The notes under the pieces: generated by a model
The model's input: only the letters and a program-made list of their open reading frames with translations
What the model was told of the DNA's origin: nothing
Database searches by the model: none
Translations under genes and position numbers: made by a program
Shown here: positions 7,780-15,502 of the stretch, piece by piece
How the letters are laid out: each line of letters starts with the position of its first letter
How positions within the stretch are numbered: position 1 is the stretch's first letter
Origin: CADEDV01 sp036383515
GTDB lineage: Bacteria > Bacteroidota > Bacteroidia > Chitinophagales > Chitinophagaceae
Assembly: GCA_036383515.1 (NCBI GenBank)
Contig: DASVOE010000114.1
Coordinates: 1 to 64,000, forward strand
Reading direction: 5' to 3'
DNA length: 64,000 bases

Positions 7780-7810
7780 TTTGGAAATTTCGTTAATACA
7801 ACTACATTTG
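7780..7810 (+). promoter_or_regulatory. Bacteroidetes consensus promoter upstream of the DUF2795 gene
   Basis: TTTG (7780-7783), 19 bases, then TACATTTG (7803-7810) is a perfect match to the Bacteroidetes primary-sigma consensus (TTTG / TAnnTTTG). The predicted transcription start is near 7817, leaving a leader of about 60 bases before ATG 7878. This is the clearest promoter in the window. Confidence 0.65.
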
Positions 7811-7877
7811 CCGAAAATTTGGGGTGTTTCCCGCCCTGGAATTTAGATCTTATTCATACATTAAAACCCTTGCGAAG

Positions 7878-8102
7878 ATGTTTTGGACCTTAGAATTAGC
7901 CGCCTACCTTGAAGATGCTCCCTGGCCTGCCACGAAAGATGAACTGATAGATTATTCTATCCGTAGCGGTGCGCCCCTTGTAGTAGTGGAAAATCTTCAG
8001 GAACTGGAAGATGAAGGACAGGAAGTGTATGAAACCATCGAGGACATCTGGCCCGATTACACGACAAAGGATGATTTCCTTTTCAATGAAGATGAATATT
8101 AG
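7878..8102 (+). CDS. DUF2795 domain protein (small acidic Bacteroidota protein)
   Basis: The 74-residue, very acidic protein starts MFWTLELAAYLEDAPWP and ends WPDYTTKDDFLFNEDEY. The W-P-A-T-K-D-E-L-I-D-Y segment and the helix VVENLQELEDEGQEVYETIEDIW match DUF2795, a small conserved family with unknown role, found as a single short protein in most Chitinophagaceae. I chose ATG 7878 because upstream residues from an earlier ATG do not belong to the family. It has its own consensus promoter and a strong terminator, so it is probably transcribed alone. Confidence 0.8.
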   Translation: MFWTLELAAYLEDAPWPATKDELIDYSIRSGAPLVVVENLQELEDEGQEVYETIEDIWPDYTTKDDFLFNEDEY

Positions 8103-8129
8103 AGCAGCAAGTACGAGCTATATAAAATT

Positions 8130-8156
8130 AAAGCCTCCTGTATTGGAGGCTTTTTA
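8130..8156. terminator. Bidirectional intrinsic terminator
   Basis: The stem GCCTCC (8133-8138) pairs with GGAGGC (8145-8150) around a six-base loop, with A residues before and a T-run after. Read on plus it ends the DUF2795 transcript. The flanking A-tract lets it serve as terminator for fabI on minus too. Confidence 0.8.
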
Positions 8157-8201
8157 ATTATGTTACCAGCTTCAATTCCCTATTCACCATTCACTATTGA
8201 C

Positions 8202-9020
8202 TCATTCAGTCACCCCCAGCTTTTGCATCACCTCATTACTCACCCCGGTAGTAGAATATCCTCCATCATGAAAAAGATTTTGCATGGTCACCATACGGGT
8301 TAAATCAGAAAATAAAGTAATACAGTAGTTGGCACAATCTTCTGCGGTTGCATTTCCCAACGGGGCAATGGCATTAGCATAATCATAAAAATCGCCAAAT
8401 CCTTTTATGCCGGTGCCTGCTGTTGTCTTGGTAGGTGATTGCGAAACGGTATTGATTCTCACTTTTTTCTCTACCCCGTAATGGTATCCAAAACTCCTGG
8501 CAATAGATTCAAGCATGGCCTTAATATCAGCCATATCGGTATAGAATGGATAGGTGCGCTGTGCAGCCATATAGGTAAGAGCCACTACACTTCCCCACTC
8601 ATTAATGGCATCCAGTTTCTTGGCTACTGCCAGCATTTTATGAAAAGACATGGCAGATACATCGATACCCTTCATGAAATAATCGTAGTTAGATTCTGTG
8701 TAAGGAATGTTCTTACGAATGTTCACACTCATGCCGATGGAATGCAATACAAAATCAATTTTGCCTCCCAACACTTCCTGCGATTTCGTAAAAAGATTCG
8801 TTAGCTCCTCTACGCTTGTTGCATCAGCAGGTATGATCTCTGAACCTGTTGCTTCTGCCAGTTTTTTTATTTCGCCCATACGCATAGCAATAGGCGCATT
8901 GGTCAATACAAAAGTGGCGCCTTCTTCATGAGCTTTCTCCGCCACTTTCCATGCAATGGAGTTGGCATCTAATGCACCTGTTATAATTCCTCTTTTTCCT
9001 TTTAGTAGATTATAAGCCAT
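8202..9020 (-). CDS. fabI: Enoyl-[acyl-carrier-protein] reductase (NADH), FabI
   Basis: The 272-residue short-chain dehydrogenase catalyses the last reduction of each fatty-acid elongation cycle. The FabI nucleotide loop GALDANSIAW (15-24) replaces the usual GxxxGxG. The catalytic residues Tyr150, Tyr160 and Lys167 are spaced exactly as the E. coli FabI triad (Tyr146, Tyr156, Lys163). VLHSIGMS and the NTVSQSPTKTTAGTGIKGF substrate loop also fit. Length is normal. It ends close to the bidirectional terminator at 8.13 kb. A small membrane protein gene and recN lie upstream on the same strand, and the three may form a transcript. Confidence 0.93.
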   Translation of the reverse strand: MAYNLLKGKRGIITGALDANSIAWKVAEKAHEEGATFVLTNAPIAMRMGEIKKLAEATGSEIIPADATSVEELTNLFTKSQEVLGGKIDFVLHSIGMSVNIRKNIPYTESNYDYFMKGIDVSAMSFHKMLAVAKKLDAINEWGSVVALTYMAAQRTYPFYTDMADIKAMLESIARSFGYHYGVEKKVRINTVSQSPTKTTAGTGIKGFGDFYDYANAIAPLGNATAEDCANYCITLFSDLTRMVTMQNLFHDGGYSTTGVSNEVMQKLGVTE

Positions 9021-9052
9021 ATCATTTTTTTTGAGGTGGTAAAAATAAGGAG

Positions 9053-9268
9053 TTATTTAATCAGCTCCCCCGGAAACAAACGGGTAATAATAAATACCAT
9101 AAAAAAAGAAAAAACAAAGACCAGCAGCAGGCAACTGATCATAAAAAGAAGCAACCGGGTAAAGGATTCCCGTGGACGTATCCACTGTTGAAAATATTTG
9201 CTGACGAAAAAACTTCCCACCAGGAACAAAGCGATCAGAAGAATGACAATGACAGATTGAAATTTCAT
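9053..9268 (-). CDS. Small membrane protein of unknown function
   Basis: This 71-residue protein has two predicted membrane helices, VIVILLIALFLVGSFFV (about 6-22) and LLLFMISCLLLVFVFSFFMV (about 40-59), joined by a basic loop with WIRPRESFTR. I do not recognise the family. The gene starts nine bases past the end of recN and stops 32 bases before fabI, all on one strand. The tight fit between two real genes supports it being genuine. Confidence 0.55.
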   Translation of the reverse strand: MKFQSVIVILLIALFLVGSFFVSKYFQQWIRPRESFTRLLLFMISCLLLVFVFSFFMVFIITRLFPGELIK

Positions 9269-9277
9269 GATGGCATT

Positions 9278-10948
9278 TTAATTCCTTACCATCTCCCTTG
9301 CATTTTCCATAGCAGCGGCCGTGGGTTTTTCACCACTCAGCATTTTAGCAATAGCGGTTATTCTTTCTTCCGTATTCAGCTTACGGATATTTGTTTTTAC
9401 GGTGTCCTTTACGATCTCCTTATAAACAAAGAAATGGGCGTCCGCTTTACCGGCAATCTGGGGTTGATGGGTGATACAGATCACCTGCCGTGCCGAAGCC
9501 AGCTCTTTCATTATAATACCAACCTGCCTTGCCGCTTCACCGGAAATACCGGTATCAATTTCATCAAAGATCATCATGGGCAGATCGATAGACTGGGCCA
9601 CCAATGATTTGATGCAAAGCATAAGGCGGCTTAATTCGCCTCCACTGGCTACTTTGCGAACGGGTTGAAATTGCCCGCTTTTGTTGGCATCAAACAAAAA
9701 TTCAATGTTATCAGCACCAGCCGGGTTCAATGCTACTTCTTTTATTTCCACTTTCAATTTTGCATTGGGCATACCTACCTGGGTCAGTAATTTATTGACC
9801 TTATCTTCCAGTGGTTTCACCTGTTTCTTCCTGTTGCCTGATATTTTTGCAGCCAGTTGACGGGCTGCCGACAGCAAATGGTTCTTTTCATTTTCTTTTT
9901 CCTGTATCTGGGTATCAATATTCAATACTGCCTGCAATTTTTCATAAAGCTGTTGCTGGATTGTCAATAATTCGTTGGTGGAATTAACACCATGCTTCTT
10001 TTGCAGTTTATATCCCAGCGATAAGCGTTCATTCAATTGCTCTATCTTTTTCGGATCATAATTTATATGATTGCTGATGCGGTCTATTTCCTCAGCAATA
10101 TCCTTTAATTCGATTTGCGCTGCCTGTAACCGTTGTAATACATTTCCCAGATCAGGATGATAAGAGGAGTAAACATTTAACTGGTTCAACAAACTCTTTA
10201 ATTGCTGCACTAACGGTGTATCGCTTTCTTCCAATTCAAAAAACACTTTGCTCAATGTTCCTTTGATACCTTCAGCATTGCTCAGCAATTTTAAATCTGC
10301 ATCTATATCTTCCAGCTCATTTTCTTTGAAACCAGCTTCATGCAATTCTGCGTATTGAAAATTATTATAATCCGCTTCTTTATCAAACTGTAGTTTTTGC
10401 TCTTTTAATGTTTCCCATTCTTTCTGCACTATTTGCCATTGCCGGTAGCTTTGCTGGTATTGAACTAATATGTCAGCATTTCCGGCCAATGCGTCCAATA
10501 CATCCCGCTGAAAATTGCTTTCACCTAATTCTAACGTATCGAATTGCTGGTGCAGATCTACCAGTAATGAACTCAGCTGGTTCAGCTGTGATAAGTTAAC
10601 CGGTGTATCATTGATAAAAGCTCTTGATTTTCCATTCACAGCTATTTCTCGGCGTACTACCAATTCGTCTGAGCTGTCAAATTCATTTTCTTCCAGGAAA
10701 TTTTTTATTTGTCCGGCATTCAGAGAAGAGTTGTTGTTTACTTCAAATACGCCTTCAATCACTGATTTCTTTTCTTTGTTCACCAGCACGGTACTGTCTG
10801 CCCTTTCGCCCAGAATCAATCCCAGGGCTCCCATAATGATAGATTTACCGGCACCCGTTTCACCCGTAATGATATTGAGTGACCGGGAAAATTCTATTTC
10901 CAGTTCGTCAATGATCGCATAGTTCTGTATGGAAAGTTTCTGGAGCAT
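9278..10948 (-). CDS. recN: DNA repair protein RecN
   Basis: The 556-residue SMC-like ATPase acts in double-strand break repair. The N-terminal ATPase half starts MLQKLSIQNYAIIDELEIEF and has Walker A GETGAGKSI (29-37). A long coiled coil with the RecN-type midsection follows. The C-terminal half carries the signature segment ASGGELSRLMLCIKSL, Walker B MMIFDEIDTGISG and the switch ITHQPQIAGKAD. Length matches RecN (about 550). The neighbouring zinc-ribbon gene lies upstream beyond a terminator, so recN probably has its own promoter between 10.95 and 10.98 kb. Confidence 0.95.
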   Translation of the reverse strand: MLQKLSIQNYAIIDELEIEFSRSLNIITGETGAGKSIIMGALGLILGERADSTVLVNKEKKSVIEGVFEVNNNSSLNAGQIKNFLEENEFDSSDELVVRREIAVNGKSRAFINDTPVNLSQLNQLSSLLVDLHQQFDTLELGESNFQRDVLDALAGNADILVQYQQSYRQWQIVQKEWETLKEQKLQFDKEADYNNFQYAELHEAGFKENELEDIDADLKLLSNAEGIKGTLSKVFFELEESDTPLVQQLKSLLNQLNVYSSYHPDLGNVLQRLQAAQIELKDIAEEIDRISNHINYDPKKIEQLNERLSLGYKLQKKHGVNSTNELLTIQQQLYEKLQAVLNIDTQIQEKENEKNHLLSAARQLAAKISGNRKKQVKPLEDKVNKLLTQVGMPNAKLKVEIKEVALNPAGADNIEFLFDANKSGQFQPVRKVASGGELSRLMLCIKSLVAQSIDLPMMIFDEIDTGISGEAARQVGIIMKELASARQVICITHQPQIAGKADAHFFVYKEIVKDTVKTNIRKLNTEERITAIAKMLSGEKPTAAAMENAREMVRN

Positions 10949-10984
10949 TACAATCGCAAATTAGGCGTTAAAGGGAATGCTGTA

Positions 10985-11016
10985 AAATAAAAAACCTCCC
11001 GTTTAAGGCGGGAGGA
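10985..11016 (-). terminator. Intrinsic terminator after the zinc-ribbon gene
   Basis: On the minus strand the stem CCTCCCG/CGGGAGG (arms at 11015-11009 and 11001-10995) with a seven-base loop is followed by TTTTTTATTTT. It closes the transcript of the gene ending at 11038. Confidence 0.8.
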
Positions 11017-11037
11017 AATAAAAAAAAGAAAAAATAT

Positions 11038-11793
11038 TTATTTTATTTCAACATTGTTCGCTAATTCTTCATCCACAAGGATACGACCACAGTTCTCACA
11101 CACCATTACTTTCTTGTGTTGTTTGATTTCACTTTGCTTTTGAGGAGGAATATAATAAAAGCAACCACCGCAGGCATCTCTTTCCACAGGCACTACTGCT
11201 AGACCATTGCGGTAACTTTTCCGGATCTTTTCATAGCTGGTAAGCAACCGGCTGTCTACATGCTGTTTTGCATCTGCAGCTAATTTATTAAAATGCTTCT
11301 CTTCTTTTTCATTAGCAGCAATGATCTTTTCCAGCTCGCCTTTCTTATTCGACAAAAGACTTTCTTTATTGGCAATATTCTTTTTTGCTTTTTCCAGCAC
11401 TACTGCCTTTTCAGAAATTTCTTCTGTAGCGTCTTTAATATGTTTTTCCGCCAGCTTCACTTCCAGTTGCTGCATTTCAATTTCCTTATTGATTGCTTCA
11501 AACTCACGGTTATTTTTTACATTTTCGCTCTGCTTCTCGTACTTCTTTATTAATGCTTCCGCTTCTTTGATCGCTTCTTTTCGTTGCGAAATAAAATCAG
11601 TCACTCCATTGATCTCTTCTTCAATGCGGGTTTGGCGGGCATGTAAACCCAAAATCTCATCCTCCAGGTCTGCTACTTCCATAGGAAGTTCGCCTTTCAG
11701 AATATGGATCTCGTCCAGTTTGCTTTCGATCTTTTGAAGTGTAACGAGGGAGGATAATTTTTCTTCAACGGAAAATTCTTTAACGTTTGCCAT
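11038..11793 (-). CDS. Coiled-coil protein with C-terminal C4 zinc ribbon
   Basis: This 251-residue protein is almost entirely alpha-helical and charged from residue 10 to 190, with heptad-like spacing that predicts a long coiled coil. A C4 zinc ribbon closes it, with Cys208, Cys211, Cys232 and Cys235 (ACGGC...CENCG). This is the widespread zinc-ribbon/CT398-like family (DUF164-type), which forms a hairpin coiled coil. Its cellular role is unclear. Proposed ligands include nucleic acids and secretion components. It lies directly downstream of the Nif3-like gene (24-base gap), a very common pairing in Bacteria, so the two are likely functionally linked. Confidence 0.85.
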   Translation of the reverse strand: MANVKEFSVEEKLSSLVTLQKIESKLDEIHILKGELPMEVADLEDEILGLHARQTRIEEEINGVTDFISQRKEAIKEAEALIKKYEKQSENVKNNREFEAINKEIEMQQLEVKLAEKHIKDATEEISEKAVVLEKAKKNIANKESLLSNKKGELEKIIAANEKEEKHFNKLAADAKQHVDSRLLTSYEKIRKSYRNGLAVVPVERDACGGCFYYIPPQKQSEIKQHKKVMVCENCGRILVDEELANNVEIK

Positions 11794-11817
11794 GTTTTAT
11801 TTGAAGTTTTAGCAGGT

Positions 11818-12912
11818 TCAGTAATAAAAAACAGGGTTCGTTATTACTGCTGTTTTAAGGACGGCAAAGGTAGGGAATTTTTGTTCCAAACGTTCAGCCA
11901 AAAGACTGATCGTGAACTGTTCACTTTCATAATGACCAATATCGGCAAGAAGCATGCGACCATTGGCGTCAAAAAATTCATGATACTTCAGATCAGCCGT
12001 GATATAGGCATCAGCTCCGGCAGCTAAAGCTTTGGCTACGAGGAAACTACCTGCTCCGCCGCAAATCGCTATCTTCTTTATTGTTTTTCCGGTAAAGGCC
12101 GTATGCCGGATGATGGGAAGAGCAAAACCGAGCTTGACCTTAGCCAGGAAATCTTTTTCTTCCAACGCTTCCGGCAATTCGCCAATCATCCCGGCACCAA
12201 TCTGCGGATGAGAATTGCTTAACGAGATCACATCATAAGCAACTTCTTCATAAGGATGAGCGGATATCATCGCCGCTACAACCCTGTTTTCGAGCCAGGC
12301 GGGAAATATCACCTCTATCTTAATTTCGTTTTCTTCATGCCTTTCACCAATCTTACCTACAAAGGGGTCGGTGCCGATGCCGGCTTTAAAGGTTCCCTTA
12401 CCGGGTGCATTAAAACTGCATTCACTGTAATTGCCGATGTGACCTGCTCCGGCTTCAAAAATGGCTTGTCGTACCTGTTCCGACTTATCAGCAGGTGCAA
12501 AGGTGAAAAGCTTTTTCAGGATATTATCTTTTGGTGATAATACAGAAATGTTTTCAAGACCTAATACAGCTGCCATTTTTCCATTCACACCATCAATCAC
12601 ATTATCGAGGTTAGTATGAATAGCATAAATAGCTATATCATTTTTGATGGCGGTGATGACGGTTCTTTCCACATAATTTTTTCCATTTATCTTTTTCAAT
12701 CCACCAAAGATGATAGGATGATGTGCCACAATAAGATTGTAATTTTTTGCAATGGCTTCCCGAACCACTTCTTCTGTTGCGTCTAATGAACAAATAATAC
12801 CGCTGCATTCCCAGTTACTGTTGCCGGTTATCAGTCCGGCATTATCATAATTTTCCTGGAGCGATGGATGAGCTATTGATTCCAGGTAAGAAATTATTGC
12901 TGCTATTTTCAT
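11818..12912 (-). CDS. Nif3-like dinuclear metal-centre protein
   Basis: The 364-residue protein contains the two NIF3 lobes with an inserted CutA/PII-like domain between them (about residues 130-230). Metal ligands are visible: VAHHPIIFGG (His64, His65), IHTNLDN (His99, Asp103) and the C-terminal GHYESEQ. Length fits the long Bacteroidota form. The biochemical activity is not established; a GTP-cyclohydrolase-like role was proposed for homologues. It is upstream of, and probably co-transcribed with, the zinc-ribbon coiled-coil gene, an arrangement seen in many genomes. Confidence 0.88.
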   Translation of the reverse strand: MKIAAIISYLESIAHPSLQENYDNAGLITGNSNWECSGIICSLDATEEVVREAIAKNYNLIVAHHPIIFGGLKKINGKNYVERTVITAIKNDIAIYAIHTNLDNVIDGVNGKMAAVLGLENISVLSPKDNILKKLFTFAPADKSEQVRQAIFEAGAGHIGNYSECSFNAPGKGTFKAGIGTDPFVGKIGERHEENEIKIEVIFPAWLENRVVAAMISAHPYEEVAYDVISLSNSHPQIGAGMIGELPEALEEKDFLAKVKLGFALPIIRHTAFTGKTIKKIAICGGAGSFLVAKALAAGADAYITADLKYHEFFDANGRMLLADIGHYESEQFTISLLAERLEQKFPTFAVLKTAVITNPVFYY

Positions 12913-12978
12913 TGCAGCAAGTTAGCAATTTGGTATCAGGGGAACTGGTAAAACACCTTCTTTTCTTTATCTTTAAGT

Positions 12979-13959
12979 ATGGCACTGAATCCCCAGCAAC
13001 AAAGCATTATCATCAACGAGATAAAAAAATCATTAGGCAAAAAGGACACAGATAATATCAGCCGTTATCAAATGGCTAAAGGCAGTATGCGGGTTAAGCG
13101 TTCTATCTGGAATAGTATCCGGAGTTTTTTATTTATGGCACTGGGAATTATTTCCGCCGGTTTTGGATTGGAAGGATTTCTGATACCCAGTGGCCTCATT
13201 GATGGCGGCGCTACCGGTATATCGTTGCTTACTAACCGGCAAACAGGCGTTTCGTTTTCCATTCTTATTTTATTGGTCAATGTGCCATTTATTCTTTTAG
13301 GTTGGAAACAGATCGGCAAAGGTTTTAGTATAAAAAGTATTCTCTGCATTGCTGTGCTGGCATTGGTAGTTGCTTTTATTCCTTTTCCGATGGTTACAAC
13401 GGATAAAGTGCTGGTAGCAGTCTTTGGTGGATTTTTCCTGGGTGCCGGCATTGGTCTCACTATCCGTGGTGGTGCTGTAATTGATGGCACTGAGATATTA
13501 GCCATTTTCCTGAGCCGCAAACGAAGCATTTCCGTAGGCGATTTTATCATGCTTTTCAATATTGTTATTTTTTCTGTTGCCGCTTACCTCTATACTATTG
13601 AAATGGCATTATATTCCATCCTTACTTATATGGCTGCTGCCAAAACGGTTGATTTTATCCTGGATGGTATTGAAGAATTTACGGGTGTTACCATCATTTC
13701 ACCACATACTGTTGAAATAGCTGAATTTATTAAACATAAAATGGGCAGAGGCCTTACCATTTATACAGGTAAAAAAGGGTTTGGCAAAAGGGGAGAATCA
13801 TTAACCGCTACAGATATTATTTTTACCGTTGTTACCCGGCTTGAAATAAGCCGGCTTACGCAGGAAGTGGAAAAAATAGATCCTGATGCTTTTATTGTTA
13901 TGCAGAGTATTAACGATACCCGTGGTGGTATGGTGAAAAAACGTCCATTGGATCATTAA
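12979..13959 (+). CDS. YitT family membrane protein with DUF2179 domain
   Basis: The 326-residue protein has a 35-residue polar N-terminal tail, then five hydrophobic helices (starting near SIRSFLFMALGIISAGFGLEGFL), then a cytosolic C-terminal DUF2179 domain from about residue 240 (GVTIISPHTVEIAEFIKHK, LTIYTGKKGFG). The motifs GFLIPSGLIDGGATGISLL and GGAVIDGTEILAIFLSRK are hallmarks of the YitT family. Transported substrate or role is unknown. It is divergent from the Nif3 gene, and its 66-base upstream gap holds no clean promoter. Confidence 0.88.
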   Translation: MALNPQQQSIIINEIKKSLGKKDTDNISRYQMAKGSMRVKRSIWNSIRSFLFMALGIISAGFGLEGFLIPSGLIDGGATGISLLTNRQTGVSFSILILLVNVPFILLGWKQIGKGFSIKSILCIAVLALVVAFIPFPMVTTDKVLVAVFGGFFLGAGIGLTIRGGAVIDGTEILAIFLSRKRSISVGDFIMLFNIVIFSVAAYLYTIEMALYSILTYMAAAKTVDFILDGIEEFTGVTIISPHTVEIAEFIKHKMGRGLTIYTGKKGFGKRGESLTATDIIFTVVTRLEISRLTQEVEKIDPDAFIVMQSINDTRGGMVKKRPLDH

Positions 13960-13983
13960 AAAAATAACTGGTGTGCTAAAAAC

Positions 13984-14017
13984 TTTGTTTGTCAAAACAA
14001 AATCTTTTGTACCTTTT
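13984..14017 (+). promoter_or_regulatory. Possible promoter of the DinB-fold gene
   Basis: TTTG (13984-13987, or 13988-13991) precedes TACCTTTT (14010-14017) by 22 or 18 bases. This is one base off the -7 consensus TAnnTTTG. The leader to ATG 14079 would be about 55 bases. Confidence 0.4.
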
Positions 14018-14078
14018 CTCTTCATTCCATCCCTTTGGATAGCTACTTATCCGAAATAATCAACTAAACCGAGTCGGT

Positions 14079-14699
14079 ATGCTTAAAAGAACAAAAGGTC
14101 GTGTCCTGCTTACGCTGCTGGTGATAACCGGGTTGGCAGGAACATTAAACGACACTACTATTTCCAGTAAGGAAAGAAAAGTATCAGCTAACCTGATGAA
14201 AGAAACCAAAACTGAATTGATCAAAAGTGTAAAAGGATTATCGGATGCCCAGTTGAATTATAAACAAGCTCCCGATCGCTGGTCAGTAAAACAATGTGTT
14301 TATCATATAGCATTGTCAGAAAAAGCTTTGTGGCAACTACTTGAAGCCACGATGAAAGCTCCTGTCAACCCGGATAAACGATCTGAGATAAAAGTAACGG
14401 ATGAACAATTAATAAAAATGATGGAGGACAGGACCAATAAAGTAAAAACAAATGAAATGCTTGAGCCAAAAGATGGTTCCTACAAATCGCTCGAGGACGC
14501 CTTAACTGATTTTAAGGAAAATAGAACAGAGCATATTAAATACATTAAATCCACCACGGAGGATCTGAGAAATCATGTGGTGCAGTTGCCTTTTGGTTGG
14601 ATTGATTGCTACCAGCTAACCCTGATGGTGGGTGCCCATTCAAACCGGCATACCCAACAATTAAATGAAGTAAAAGCTGATCCGGGTTTTCCCAAATAA
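14079..14699 (+). CDS. DinB superfamily protein
   Basis: The 206-residue protein starts with a short basic stretch and a hydrophobic segment (VLLTLLVITGLAGTL), which could be a signal peptide or anchor, so it may be exported. The rest is the four-helix DinB fold: helix 1 LMKETKTELIKSVKGLSDAQLNYK, then DRWSVKQCVYHIALSEKALW, and near the C-terminus VGAHSNRHTQQLNEV. The three metal-site histidines are the one in VYHIAL and the two in H-x3-H of HSNRH. Members include metal-dependent thiol transferases, but the substrate is unknown. It is followed by a terminator, so it is transcribed alone. Confidence 0.8.
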   Translation: MLKRTKGRVLLTLLVITGLAGTLNDTTISSKERKVSANLMKETKTELIKSVKGLSDAQLNYKQAPDRWSVKQCVYHIALSEKALWQLLEATMKAPVNPDKRSEIKVTDEQLIKMMEDRTNKVKTNEMLEPKDGSYKSLEDALTDFKENRTEHIKYIKSTTEDLRNHVVQLPFGWIDCYQLTLMVGAHSNRHTQQLNEVKADPGFPK

Positions 14700-14725
14700 T
14701 AACTAACTCAAGGTTGAAAAACCTA

Positions 14726-14763
14726 GGCCCCGCAGTTCCCGTAAGAACGAGGGGCTTTTCTTT
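14726..14763 (+). terminator. Intrinsic terminator after the DinB gene
   Basis: Outer stem GCCCC/GGGGC (14727-14731 and 14751-14755), inner stem GTTC/GAAC, followed by TTTTCTTTT. It lies about 30 bases past the stop codon. Confidence 0.75.
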
Positions 14764-14898
14764 TATAAGGGTAGAACTAGGCTGAATAAAAGAATTCTAA
14801 AAACTGTTTGCTATTGGTCGTTAAGTGATTAAGTGTCAGTTGGTAATTACTATTGGAAAACCAGCAGGATATTTCTATTTTGTGGCCGAAACTTATCT

Positions 14899-15312
14899 AT
14901 GAACAAATTTTTTACAGCATTATTATTACTTGTTATGTTTTCGGGTTGCAAAAAGGCCGTCGAAAACATTCAACAAGACCTGGTGATAAAAGCCATGACG
15001 GACGGTCAATGGGTGGTTACTACTTTCACCGAAAACGGCGCTACTATCACTTCCAGTTTTTCCGGCTATAAATTTCAATATTATGCCGATAAAACGGTTG
15101 ATGCTATCAAAAACGGCGTATTTGAAAAAAAGGGTACCTGGGATGGCAATGCTTCTACAATGACCACTTCAGCCAATTTTACGAATGCTACAAATCCGCT
15201 CGTTCTTATTAATGGAGATTGGCATATTGACCGCAATAGCTGGACATTCGTGGAAGCTACTCAAACTATCAACGGCACCACAAAAACAATGCGGTTAGAT
15301 AAGCAGCCATAA
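14899..15312 (+). CDS. Small lipoprotein, lipocalin-like
   Basis: The 137-residue protein begins MNKFFTALLLLVMFSGCKK, a lipoprotein signal with lipobox Cys17. The mature part (DGQWVVTTFTENGATIT, YKFQYYADKTVDAIKNG, GTWDGNASTMTT, WHIDRNSWTFVEAT) alternates short strands with conserved W-x-V and Y-x-Y-x-x-D patterns, as in Bacteroidota lipocalin-like lipoproteins. Ligand is unknown. ATG 14899 was chosen because it yields the signal peptide. A GTG at 14833 would bury it. The SGCKK +2 Lys suggests outer-membrane or surface placement, which is uncertain. Confidence 0.65.
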   Translation: MNKFFTALLLLVMFSGCKKAVENIQQDLVIKAMTDGQWVVTTFTENGATITSSFSGYKFQYYADKTVDAIKNGVFEKKGTWDGNASTMTTSANFTNATNPLVLINGDWHIDRNSWTFVEATQTINGTTKTMRLDKQP

Positions 15313-15502
15313 AATGCCTTTATTTTATTTGACATCTCCCTACCCTAAGCTAAGTAAAACAATCCCTACAGTGCTCCTTTAAATTTCAATTATTTTATAC
15401 AACCTGCACAACTGGTTTAACTATTAATGCGTTATTCAGTCAACTCCACCAGTAAACAGGGAATAATCTTTGCTTGTATTGAATACTTATCAAAATTGAC
15501 CC